DNA from: an uncultured Clostridia bacterium
GTDB lineage: Bacteria > Bacillota > Clostridia > TANB77 > CAG-508
Reading direction: 5' to 3'
NCBI GenBank assembly: GCA_947581825.1
Contig: CANPVP010000002.1
Span: forward strand, 40,747 to 104,746
DNA: 64,000 nt
The notes under the pieces are model-generated. The model was given only the letters and a program-made list of their open reading frames with translations, was not told where the DNA came from and ran no database searches. Below are positions 21,301 to 31,036 of the stretch, piece after piece (the first letter of the stretch is position 1; every line of letters begins with the position of its first letter). A program made the position numbers and the translations under genes.

Positions 21301-23943
21301 ATGAAATTTTATTTGGAAAGCAAAGAAGAAGTTTTAAAAGAAGTTAAGGCAACAGAAAATGGATTAACAGAACAAGAAGCAAAAAAAAGACAAGAGGCAA
21401 ATGGAAAAAATAAACTTAAAGAAGCAGAAAAAGAAGGAATAATAAAGAAAATTATAAGTTCACTAATGGATCCAATGATTATAATGTTGCTAGTGGCAGC
21501 AGGAATTTCAGCTGTAACAGCAATAATACAAAATGAAACTTTTACAGATGTATTTATAATACTTTTTGTTGTGGCAATTAATACAATATTAGGTTTGATT
21601 CAAGAAAGTAAAGCAGAAAGTGCAATCGATTCTTTAATGGAAATGACAGCGGCAACTTCTAAAGTATTAAGAGATGGAAAATTAACACAAGTAAAGAGTG
21701 AAGATTTAGTTGTAGGTGATGTAATTGTATTAGAAGCCGGAGATGCAATCCCAGCAGACTGTAGAATTTTGGAAAGCTACAGTATGAAAGTAGAAGAAGC
21801 AGCTATTACTGGTGAATCAGTTCCAGTAAATAAAATAATGGATATAATAATGCTACAAGAAAACTCATTAGATATAGCTTTAGGTGATAGAACAAACATG
21901 TTGTATAGTGGTAGTACAGTAGTTTATGGACGTGGTAAAGCAGTTGTTACTAGTATAGGAATGGATACAGAAATGGGAAAAATAGCAAGTGCATTATCTA
22001 CTGAAGAAAAAGAACAAACACCACTTCAAAAGAAAATGGCAGAATTATCAAAAGTATTAACTAAAATAGTTATTGCAATATGTGTTTTTGTATTTGTTTT
22101 CGGAATAATTAGAAGCGGAACATTTACAGGAAAAGTAGTATTAGATACATTCTTAATAGCAATAGCTTTAGCAGTAGCAGCAATTCCAGAAGGATTGCCT
22201 GCAGTTGTAACAATAGTATTATCTATAGGTGTAACAGCTATGGCAAAAAGACAGGCATTAATGAGAAAATTAACAGCAGTAGAAACTTTAGGTTGTACAC
22301 AAATTATATGTTCAGATAAAACAGGAACATTAACACAAAATAAAATGACAGTAGTAGATCAATACACACCAGATAAAATGTTAATAGCAAAAGCAATGGC
22401 ACTTTGTTCAGATGCGGAAATTCAAAAAGGTGATAAAGAATCAAAGGGAGAGCCAACAGAAGCAGCTTTAGTTAATTTTGCTAATAGTTTGAATTTACCA
22501 AAATATGAATTAGTTAAAGAATACCCTCGTATAGGTGAAGCACCATTTGATTCAGAAAGAAAAATGATGTCAACAGTACATAAATCAGAAAAAGAAGGAA
22601 TTATTCAATATACAAAAGGTGCTTGTGAAATGCTTATAGAGAAATGTACAGCATACCTAAAAGGAAATGAAGTCGTTCCTATAACAGAAGAATTTAAACA
22701 AGAAATTAAAGTACAAATAAAAAACTTTGCAGATAAAGCATATCGTACTTTAGGTGCAGCATATAAAAAATACGATAAAGAACCAAAAGATTTTGAAATA
22801 GATACCTTAGAAAATGATTTGATTTTTATTGGTTTCGTTGGAATGATAGATCCATGTAGACCAGAAGTGTATGAAGCAATAAAAGAATGTAGAACAGCAG
22901 GAATTCGTCCAGTAATGATTACAGGTGATCATAAAGATACCGCAGTGGCAATAGGAAAAGATTTAGGAATTGTAACAGATGCAAGTCAAGCAATGACAGG
23001 TCAAGATATAGAGAATTTATCAGATGAAGAATTAGTAGAAGCAGTAAAAAGATGTTCTATATTTGCACGTGTGCAACCAGAACATAAAACTCGTATAGTA
23101 AATGCTTTTAAGAGTCAAAACTTAATTACAGCTATGACTGGTGATGGAGTAAATGATGCTCCTTCAATTAAAGCAGCAGATATTGGTGTAAGTATGGGAA
23201 TAACAGGAACAGATGTAACAAAAGGAGCTTCAGATATGGTATTGGCTGATGATAATTTTGCAACAATAGTTAATGCTGTAGAAGAAGGTCGTAAAATATA
23301 TGATAATATTAGAAAAGTACTACAATTCCAACTTTCAACAAATATGGCAGAAGTAATAGCAGTATTTTCAGCATCTGTGTTAGGAATAACAGTATTGAGT
23401 CCAGCACACTTATTATGGATAAACATGGTTACAGATAGTGCTCCAGGTTTAGCTTTAGGAATGGAAAAGGCAGAAGGTAATTTAATGAAAAGAAAACCAC
23501 GTTCATCAAAAGAAGGAGTTTTCTCTGGTGGAGCTGGTATAGATATGATATTACAAGGTTTATTTATGGGATTTATTGTTATAGCATCATTCTTTGTAGG
23601 TCAGTATATAGAACTTGGACATATGGGAATTTTTGAGTCAATAGATGGTATGACAATGGCATTTTTAACAGCAAATTTTGTTGAATTATTCCATGCAGTT
23701 TGTATGAGATCTCAAAGAGGCTCAATATTTACGATGAAAACGTTTAACTGGTGGTTATTTGGAGCATTTGTATTAACAACTATACTAACAATATGTGTTA
23801 TATATATACCATTTTTAACTAAATTGTTCGAATTATCAACTATAAGCATATTCGAATTCGCAGTAGCATTTGGTTTAGCTTTCTTAGTAGTACCAGTATT
23901 AGAGATTATTAAATTTATTCAAAGAAAAACAGCAAAAGCATAA
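21301..23943 (+). CDS. P-type cation-translocating ATPase (P2A Ca2+-type)
   Basis: ITGESVPVNK, AIPEGLPAVVTIVLSIG, ICSDKTGTLTQNKMTVV, MTGDGVNDAPSIKAADIGVSMG. Confidence 0.97.
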   Translation: MKFYLESKEEVLKEVKATENGLTEQEAKKRQEANGKNKLKEAEKEGIIKKIISSLMDPMIIMLLVAAGISAVTAIIQNETFTDVFIILFVVAINTILGLIQESKAESAIDSLMEMTAATSKVLRDGKLTQVKSEDLVVGDVIVLEAGDAIPADCRILESYSMKVEEAAITGESVPVNKIMDIIMLQENSLDIALGDRTNMLYSGSTVVYGRGKAVVTSIGMDTEMGKIASALSTEEKEQTPLQKKMAELSKVLTKIVIAICVFVFVFGIIRSGTFTGKVVLDTFLIAIALAVAAIPEGLPAVVTIVLSIGVTAMAKRQALMRKLTAVETLGCTQIICSDKTGTLTQNKMTVVDQYTPDKMLIAKAMALCSDAEIQKGDKESKGEPTEAALVNFANSLNLPKYELVKEYPRIGEAPFDSERKMMSTVHKSEKEGIIQYTKGACEMLIEKCTAYLKGNEVVPITEEFKQEIKVQIKNFADKAYRTLGAAYKKYDKEPKDFEIDTLENDLIFIGFVGMIDPCRPEVYEAIKECRTAGIRPVMITGDHKDTAVAIGKDLGIVTDASQAMTGQDIENLSDEELVEAVKRCSIFARVQPEHKTRIVNAFKSQNLITAMTGDGVNDAPSIKAADIGVSMGITGTDVTKGASDMVLADDNFATIVNAVEEGRKIYDNIRKVLQFQLSTNMAEVIAVFSASVLGITVLSPAHLLWINMVTDSAPGLALGMEKAEGNLMKRKPRSSKEGVFSGGAGIDMILQGLFMGFIVIASFFVGQYIELGHMGIFESIDGMTMAFLTANFVELFHAVCMRSQRGSIFTMKTFNWWLFGAFVLTTILTICVIYIPFLTKLFELSTISIFEFAVAFGLAFLVVPVLEIIKFIQRKTAKA

Positions 23944-23956
23944 AGTATAAAGCTTG

Positions 23957-23993
23957 AAAAAATAAATGAACGAAAAAGTTCATTTATTTTTTT
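23957..23993 (+). terminator. intrinsic terminator
   Basis: AAAATAAATGAAC/GTTCATTTATTTTTTT. Confidence 0.85.
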
Positions 23994-24081
23994 GACTTTT
24001 GAAATGTGATATAGTATAATTTGGCTAAATACTAAAGAAGTATAATAAAATATACTTTAATAAACAAAGGAGAGGTAAAAA

Positions 24082-25509
24082 ATGGACCGTGAACTAAGTT
24101 TATATAAAATAGAAGAATTATTTGCAAGAACTCCAGAGCCTTACAGAAAAAATGCTATAAAAATAGGAGCATCAATTATTGAAGATAATAGTTTAGATGA
24201 AAATCAAAAAGAGGTATCAATCAAGCAATTAATTTTCAAAGTCGCAAGTATTTCTTCAAAAATAGCTGTAATACAAAGAAACTTAGGTGTTATTTGGACA
24301 GAAAAAATAGAAGCAAGTCAGCAGGAAGAAATTGAAAACTTTTTATCAGAAGCTGAGACTAGAATGGACGAAATAGTAACCAATTTAGATGTTGAAAAAG
24401 CAGATGAATTATTAAAGGAAACAGAATTAAGAAAAGAATATATTTTAAAAATGACATCAAAAAACCAAGGTAGAAGAAAAACGGATAAAAAAGAAGAACC
24501 AACACAAGGAAAAAGACAGTTGAAGGCACCAACAGCTAAAAGTAGAGCAAGAAAATTTGTACAGAGTGGTAAACTTAAAAATTTATTAAAAAGACTAGGA
24601 ATAACAACTCTAGCAGGACTAATGACTGTATATATAGGAACAGGAATTGTTCATGGGATTCAATACAAAGATGAATTTGGACAACTAAGAGAGTCATATA
24701 CAACAGAAGAAAACTTAATAAATAGCATGGATAAATTGGAACTTAGAGACACATATAAAATACTACTAAATGAAGGTTTGGCTCCAACAGAAGATCCTGA
24801 TGAATACTTATTATATGTTGATGATTTAGCAAAACTTATGAATCAATATGAAGAATCATTAAAAGAAAATAATGGCAAAATTATTAAAGCAAAACAAGAA
24901 AGATTGGAGTATCATAAAAGTGCACAGCAAATATTAGAAAGAGAAGAAGAAATTAGAATTTATTTGCAAAATCTTATAAAAGCAAAAATAGTAAATGCGA
25001 TAAACACAGCATATAGGGATAAAAATGAAAATATACATACTACAATGGATGATGTAGAATTAGGATATCATTATGAAAATGAAGTAGATACAATCAATGA
25101 TTCTTATTTATATATCAAATATGAAACAAATAAATGGAAGGAATATACAAATAGAGAGTCTACATTTAATTTGGGAAATCCTTTACAAGGTACATCAGGA
25201 AGGATGGATGGAGAACTTGGAGAAATTGTAGAAGCATATAGAAAATTATCAAGAACAGATTTATCAGAAGATGAATTATTAAATCTATATAAAACAGTAA
25301 CAGTTTTTGTTAGTGATAGAAAACTTATAGTAAATCCAGAAACAGGAAAGATAAAGATAGGAGAGGTAAAAAATAAAAATACTGATACTGCACAAAAATA
25401 CTTTGAAAATAGTACAAATCAATCAAAAAATCCAGATCAGGGAAAAATTAGTGAAGGACCAATAGAGGCTCAGAAAATGGGTAGAATAGTTGATGATGAA
25501 GGACGTTAG
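24082..25509 (+). CDS. hypothetical membrane protein (one central TM segment, charged flanks)
   Basis: Long ORF with RBS aaaggagagg; single hydrophobic stretch LGITTLAGLMTVYIGTGIVHG. Confidence 0.75.
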   Translation: MDRELSLYKIEELFARTPEPYRKNAIKIGASIIEDNSLDENQKEVSIKQLIFKVASISSKIAVIQRNLGVIWTEKIEASQQEEIENFLSEAETRMDEIVTNLDVEKADELLKETELRKEYILKMTSKNQGRRKTDKKEEPTQGKRQLKAPTAKSRARKFVQSGKLKNLLKRLGITTLAGLMTVYIGTGIVHGIQYKDEFGQLRESYTTEENLINSMDKLELRDTYKILLNEGLAPTEDPDEYLLYVDDLAKLMNQYEESLKENNGKIIKAKQERLEYHKSAQQILEREEEIRIYLQNLIKAKIVNAINTAYRDKNENIHTTMDDVELGYHYENEVDTINDSYLYIKYETNKWKEYTNRESTFNLGNPLQGTSGRMDGELGEIVEAYRKLSRTDLSEDELLNLYKTVTVFVSDRKLIVNPETGKIKIGEVKNKNTDTAQKYFENSTNQSKNPDQGKISEGPIEAQKMGRIVDDEGR

Positions 25510-25524
25510 AAAAAAGGGGTAAAA

Positions 25525-26145
25525 ATGCAAATTGTATATGGAACAGGAAATAAGGCAAAATTAGAACAAGTAAAAAGCTATTTTGAAATAAATAAAATAG
25601 ATATAGAAATATTATCAATAAAAGATATAGGATTTTCAGAAGATATTATTGAGGATGGAAAAACTTTTGAAGAAAATTCTATGATAAAAGCTGAAGCAAT
25701 AAGGAATTATTGTATTAAAAATAATATAGAAGCGATAGTTGTAACAGATGATGCTGGACTATGTGTGGATGCATTAAATGGAGCTCCAGGTATATATAGT
25801 GCGAGATATGCAGGAGATCATGCTCCACAAGAAGAAGTTTTAAAAAAACTATTAAATAATTTAAAAGATGTGCCAAAAGAGAAAAGAACAGCAAAATTTG
25901 TATGTGTATTGTCAGCAATACTTCCAAATGGAGAAAAGCTAGTTTCAAAAGGAGTATCAGAAGGATATATTGCAGAACAAGCAGGTCCTTTAGGAAAACT
26001 TACTTATGGTCCTGTTTTTATACCAAAAGGAACAAATAAAGTTATGAATGAAATGTCAGAAGAAGAAGTGGCAAAATTTCATAGTCATAGACAAGTAGCA
26101 TTAACAAATTTAATAACAAAATTAAAAGAAATATATAAATTTTAA
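25525..26145 (+). CDS. rdgB: XTP/dITP diphosphatase (RdgB/HAM1)
   Basis: IVYGTGNKAKLEQVKSYF, VTDDAGLCVDALNGAPGIYSARYAGDHA, EMSEEEVAKFHSHRQVAL. Confidence 0.96.
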   Translation: MQIVYGTGNKAKLEQVKSYFEINKIDIEILSIKDIGFSEDIIEDGKTFEENSMIKAEAIRNYCIKNNIEAIVVTDDAGLCVDALNGAPGIYSARYAGDHAPQEEVLKKLLNNLKDVPKEKRTAKFVCVLSAILPNGEKLVSKGVSEGYIAEQAGPLGKLTYGPVFIPKGTNKVMNEMSEEEVAKFHSHRQVALTNLITKLKEIYKF

Positions 26146-26200
26146 TTTGAAAAATATAGGTCATGCACTTTTAGCTTTTTAAAACATATAATTTAAGTAT

Positions 26201-26920
26201 GTGAAAAGCGGAGGTGCATTTATAATGTTTGTTTCTTTAGCAGGACTATTTACTTTTCTGAAATCAGCAATATTTGTAGTTGGATATATACAAAGTAGTA
26301 AGTTGTTTCCAGAACCTTTATCACCAGAAGAAGAAAAACAATGTTTAGAAAGAATGGCAAATGGAGATGAAGAAGCTCGAAATATTTTAATAGAAAGAAA
26401 TTTAAGATTAGTAGCACATATAAGCAAAAAATATTTAAGTACAAATATTGATCAAGATGATTTAATATCAATAGGAACTATTGGATTAATAAAAGGAATT
26501 AATAGTTTTAATCAATCTAAGAATATAAAACTTGCTACTTATACAGCAAGATGTATAGAAAATGAGATATTAATGTACATACGATCAACAAAGAAAAATA
26601 AAGCAGAAGTATATTTAAATGAGCCTATAGGCAAAGATAGTGAAGATAATGAAGTAACGTTAATAGAAGTTTTGGAAAACAATGAAAGAAGTATTGAAGA
26701 AGAAATAGACATTAAACTAAAAATAAAGAGATTATATGATAAAATGAAAGAAGTTTTAAAAGAAAGAGAAAAGAAAATATTAGAGCTAAGATTTGGTTTA
26801 GGTGGATATAAACCCAAAACTCAAAGTGATATAGCATATATGATGGGAATTAGCAGAAGCTATGTATCAAGAATAGAAACAAAAGCAATAGGAAAATTAA
26901 GTAAAGAGTTTAAAGAATAA
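26201..26920 (+). CDS. sigK: RNA polymerase sporulation sigma factor SigK (likely start ATG 26225)
   Basis: MFVSLAGLFTFLKSAIFVVGYIQSSKLFPEPLSPEEEKQCLERMANGDEEARNILIERNLRLVAHISKKY...; uninterrupted. Confidence 0.96.
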   Translation: MKSGGAFIMFVSLAGLFTFLKSAIFVVGYIQSSKLFPEPLSPEEEKQCLERMANGDEEARNILIERNLRLVAHISKKYLSTNIDQDDLISIGTIGLIKGINSFNQSKNIKLATYTARCIENEILMYIRSTKKNKAEVYLNEPIGKDSEDNEVTLIEVLENNERSIEEEIDIKLKIKRLYDKMKEVLKEREKKILELRFGLGGYKPKTQSDIAYMMGISRSYVSRIETKAIGKLSKEFKE

Positions 26921-26956
26921 AAGCAATGTCGGCAGTGCTGTTGGCATTGCTTTTTT
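26920..26956 (+). terminator. intrinsic terminator after sigK
   Basis: AAAGCAATGTCGGCAGTGCTGTTGGCATTGCTTTTTT. Confidence 0.8.
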
Positions 26957-27002
26957 AGTAATTATATCTTATAATATAATAAGAAATGGAAGTGGTGATT
27001 GA

Positions 27003-27557
27003 ATGGATTTAATAATTATTATATTAGTATTTTATTTTATATATAAAAAATTAATTATTGGAAATAGTAATTTAACTATGTTTAATAAAGTAGCAATAAA
27101 ACAAGGATTTTCTAATATAAGAAATCTCGCTTCAATATCAACTAAATATAATCTTATTTCAGCTGATGCAAAAGGTGAAAATTTTTTATTTGCAATAAAA
27201 ATTGGACCATCAGAAATTAGTAATAATGATATAATTGCTATATATGAAAGAGCAAAAAAAATTCATATTCACAATGTTGTTTTAGTTACAGATTATATAA
27301 ATAATAGTAATATTATTAAGAAATTAAGTTCTTATAATATAGAAGTTTGGGATAGAAATAAGATGTTATTATTACTTCGTGATGTTACAGAAATTACTAG
27401 TACTACAGTAAATGCACAATCAAACAATATTTTACATACTAGTAATGCAAGTGATGATAAATGTGAAATTGAACCTCCTTTTGATCCAATAAAGGATGGA
27501 AGGACTGAAGCACATTCTATATTAGGCAGTCTATTTAATAAACCAAATAAATTATAA
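27003..27557 (+). CDS. hypothetical membrane-anchored protein, possibly restriction-endonuclease-like fold
   Basis: N-terminal TM; ...NLISADAKGENFLFAIKIG...HNVVLVTDYINNSNIIKKLSSYNIEVWDRNKMLLLL resembles Mrr/RE-like core; weak. Confidence 0.5.
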   Translation: MDLIIIILVFYFIYKKLIIGNSNLTMFNKVAIKQGFSNIRNLASISTKYNLISADAKGENFLFAIKIGPSEISNNDIIAIYERAKKIHIHNVVLVTDYINNSNIIKKLSSYNIEVWDRNKMLLLLRDVTEITSTTVNAQSNNILHTSNASDDKCEIEPPFDPIKDGRTEAHSILGSLFNKPNKL

Positions 27558-27668
27558 TTGTATATAGAATAAAAAAGTAGAGATATAGATAACTATTAAT
27601 TGCATATTATATTGATAACGTAATATTTATGTGTTAAGATACTAATCAAAATAGGTTAAGGAGCTTTT

Positions 27669-28767
27669 ATGATAGATTTAGAAGAGAATAAAAGAAATTT
27701 AGATGATATAAAGAAAAGAATAGATAGCATTGGAGATTATCTTTGACTTGCCAAAAATGGAAGAAAAACTCAATGATTTAGAAAAGCAAACAATGGTTGA
27801 AGGTTTTTGGAATGACAGTAAAGTATCTGGGAAAGTTTTGCAAGAAATAAAGAGCTTAAAAGGAAAATATACCAAATATAATACAATAAGTTTAGAAATA
27901 AATAATTTAATAGAAGTAAATGAATTGTTATTAAATGAACTTGATGAAGAAATGGCAGATGAACTTATAAGAAATACAGTAAATATAGAAAAAGATTTAG
28001 AAAAACTTGAAATGGAATTACTTTTGTCTGGAAAATATGATAAAAATAATGCTATAATTACTTTGCATCCAGGTGCAGGCGGAACAGAATCTCAAGATTG
28101 GGTAGAAATGCTTTATAGAATGTATTCCAGATGGGCAGTGGCAAATGGATATAAAGTAAAAGAATTAGATTATTTAGAAGGAGAAGAAGCAGGAATAAAG
28201 AGTGTTACAGCTTTAGTAGAAGGAGAAAATGCTTATGGATATTTAAAAGGAGAGATGGGAGTACATAGGTTAGTAAGAATTTCACCTTTTGATTCAGGAG
28301 GAAGAAGACATACTTCTTTTGCTTCTCTGGAAGTTTTACCAGAAATAACAGATGATGTAGAAATAGATATTAATACAGAAGATTTAAGAATTGATACATA
28401 TCGTGCATCAGGTGCTGGAGGACAGCATATAAATAAAACAGATTCAGCAGTTAGAATAACACATATTCCAACAGGAATAGTAGTATCATGCCAAACAGAA
28501 AGATCTCAAACTCAAAACAAAGAAACAGCAATGAAAATGCTAAAATCCAAACTTCTTGATTTAAAAGAGAAAGAACAAAAAGAAAAAATAGAAGATTTGA
28601 AGGGTGACCAGAGAGATATTGCATGGGGGAGCCAAATAAGATCATATGTATTTTGTCCATATACAATGGTAAAAGATCATAGAACAGGATATGAAGTTGG
28701 TAATGTAGAAGGTGTTATGGATGGAGATTTAAATGGTTTTATAGAAGCATATCTGAAAAGTAATTAA
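27669..28767 (+). CDS. prfB: peptide chain release factor 2, expressed through programmed +1 frameshift at CTT TGA C (27741-27747)
   Basis: ATG 27669 reads 25 codons to CTT then in-frame TGA; +1 shift gives ...DYL-DLPKMEEKLNDLE... and the RF2 body with GAGGQHINKTDSAVRITHIPTG. Confidence 0.97.
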
Positions 28768-28861
28768 GAAATTCACAAAAAAAGGAAAAACAAAATATAC
28801 TATAATATACTAATATTTAAATAAATATTAGTTATAAAAAGCAAGGAAGAGGTGCCGGAAG

Positions 28862-30076
28862 ATGGGCATAGTTGTACAAAAATTTGGAGGAACTTCTGTA
28901 GCAAATACGGAAAAGCTATTTAAGGTATGCAATCGTATTATTGCTGAAAAAGAAAAGGGAAATAAAGTTGTTGTTGTTGTTTCTGCTCAAGGAAAAACGA
29001 CAGATGAATTAATAAGACAAGAAAAGGAAATTGAAGAGAAAGCTAGCATGAGAGAACATGATGTATTAGTTTCTGTTGGAGAACAAATAACAATAGCTAA
29101 GCTTAGCATGTGCCTTGAAAAATTAGGACATAATGCTATATCTCTTACAGGATGGCAAGTTCCAATTTTTACAAATAATATACATGGGGAAGCTCTAATT
29201 GATTATATAGATATAGAAAGAATTGAAAGAGAACTAAATAATGGAAATATAGTTATTGTAGCAGGCTTTCAAGGAATAGATGAAAATAATGATATAACCA
29301 CTCTAGGTAGAGGGGGCTCAGATACAACAGGAGTGGCACTTGCTGTTGCATTAAAAGCAGATAAGTGTGATATATATACAGATGTTGATGGCGTTTATTC
29401 ATCAGATCCTAATAAAGTGGAGGCAACAAAAAGAATAAAGAGTATATCTTATGATGAAATGTTAGAATTAGCAAGTGCAGGCGCAAAGGTACTTCATAAT
29501 AGATGCGTAGAAATGGCTAAGAAATATAATGTACCAGTATCAGTACGTTCAACTTTTAAACCAGAAGATGAAGGAACAAAAATCAATAATACAAAAATAG
29601 CATTAGAGGGAGCTTCTGTAACAGGAGTAACTAAGCAAAATAGCAATTCTAAAATTGCTGTAATAGGTAAAAATAATCAGATAGGAAGACTATATAAAGT
29701 TTTCAAATTATTAGCAAATAATAATATAAATATAGATATGATAGCACAAGCAGCAGGAGAAGATATTATAAAATCAGTGTCATTTTCTATACAAGACAAA
29801 GATTTAAATAAAGCATTAGAAGTTTTAGAAGCAAATAAAGAAGATTTGCAAATAGAGCAAATAAAGTATTATAGTAATCTAGCAAAAGTATCAATTGTTG
29901 GATTAGGAATGATGAATAATCCAGGAGTTGCAGCAGGGATGTTTGAAACTTTATATGATGAAAATATAGAAATACAAATGGTAAGCACATCAGAAATTAA
30001 AGTATCAGTTTTAGTAGAAGAAGAAAAAGCAGAACAAGCAATGAGAGCAATTCATAAAAAATTTATGGGAGAATAA
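28862..30076 (+). CDS. lysC: aspartate kinase
   Basis: VVQKFGGTSVANTEKLFKVCNRI, TLGRGGSDTTGVALAVAL, C-terminal ACT domains. Confidence 0.97.
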   Translation: MGIVVQKFGGTSVANTEKLFKVCNRIIAEKEKGNKVVVVVSAQGKTTDELIRQEKEIEEKASMREHDVLVSVGEQITIAKLSMCLEKLGHNAISLTGWQVPIFTNNIHGEALIDYIDIERIERELNNGNIVIVAGFQGIDENNDITTLGRGGSDTTGVALAVALKADKCDIYTDVDGVYSSDPNKVEATKRIKSISYDEMLELASAGAKVLHNRCVEMAKKYNVPVSVRSTFKPEDEGTKINNTKIALEGASVTGVTKQNSNSKIAVIGKNNQIGRLYKVFKLLANNNINIDMIAQAAGEDIIKSVSFSIQDKDLNKALEVLEANKEDLQIEQIKYYSNLAKVSIVGLGMMNNPGVAAGMFETLYDENIEIQMVSTSEIKVSVLVEEEKAEQAMRAIHKKFMGE

Positions 30077-30083
30077 AATGAAT

Positions 30084-30181
30084 AGAACCTTAGATTTTCT
30101 TAAATTTTATATACATTAAAATTTTGAGGTATAACATTTTAATGTATACAAATAATTATATTAAAGAAAATTTTAGGTTCT
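30084..30181. repeat. nested imperfect inverted repeat
   Basis: Outer arms AGAACCTTAGATTTTCTTAA / TTAAAGAAAATTTTAGGTTCT; inner perfect TATACATTAAAAT (30110-30122) / ATTTTAATGTATA (30136-30148). Confidence 0.85.
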
Positions 30182-30973
30182 TTGATTTTTATAAAAGTAT
30201 TTATATTAGAAATGGAGGTTTTCATGAAAGCTTTAGTAACAGGAGCATCATCTGGAATTGGAAGAGATATTGCAAGAGAATTATCAGAAAAAGGTTATGA
30301 TTTAGTAATTGTTGCAAGAAATACAGAAGCTTTAAATAATTTAAAGGATGAGCTAAAAACAAATGTTGAAGTTATAACAAAGGATTTAAGCATATTAGAA
30401 AACTGCAAAGAATTACACGAAAAAGTAGGACAAGATATAGATATTTTAATAAATAATGCAGGTTTTGGAGATTTTGGAGAATTTTGGAACACAAATTTAG
30501 AAAAAGAATTAAATTTGATAGATGTTAATATTAGAGCAATGCATATTCTTACTAAATTATTTCTACAAGATATGGTAAAAAGAAATAAAGGATATATATT
30601 AAATGTTGCATCTATTGCAGGATTTATGCCAGGTCCATTAATGGCAACATATTATGCTTCAAAAGCTTATGTTTTAAACTTATCAAGAGCAATACAAATG
30701 GAATTGAAAAAGAAAAAATCTAATGTAAGATTAAGTGTATTATGTCCAGGACCAGTTAGTACAAATTTTAATAATGTAGCAGATGTTAAGTTTAGTTTGA
30801 AACCACTTTCGAGTGAATATGTTGCTAAATATGCTGTAAATGAATTGTTAAAAGGAAAAGAAGTTATAATACCAGGAACTTTTACAAAAACATTAAAAAT
30901 ACTTTCGAAAATATCTCCTACAAATTTAGGGATGAGAGTAGTATATAAAAATCAGACAAGAAAAAGACAATAA
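30182..30973 (+). CDS. short-chain dehydrogenase/reductase (likely start ATG 30224)
   Basis: MKALVTGASSGIGRDIARELSEKGYDLVIVARN, NNAG, YYASKAYV. Confidence 0.93.
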   Translation: MIFIKVFILEMEVFMKALVTGASSGIGRDIARELSEKGYDLVIVARNTEALNNLKDELKTNVEVITKDLSILENCKELHEKVGQDIDILINNAGFGDFGEFWNTNLEKELNLIDVNIRAMHILTKLFLQDMVKRNKGYILNVASIAGFMPGPLMATYYASKAYVLNLSRAIQMELKKKKSNVRLSVLCPGPVSTNFNNVADVKFSLKPLSSEYVAKYAVNELLKGKEVIIPGTFTKTLKILSKISPTNLGMRVVYKNQTRKRQ

Positions 30974-31036
30974 ATTTGACATAATATTTAAAAAGTGCTA
31001 AAATTTACACGTATTATAATATGTTGGAGGTAAGAT

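Noticed and set aside
26201-26920. Interrupted sigK (skin-like element)
   Set aside because: The ORF is continuous from pro-sequence to C-terminus; no insertion seen.
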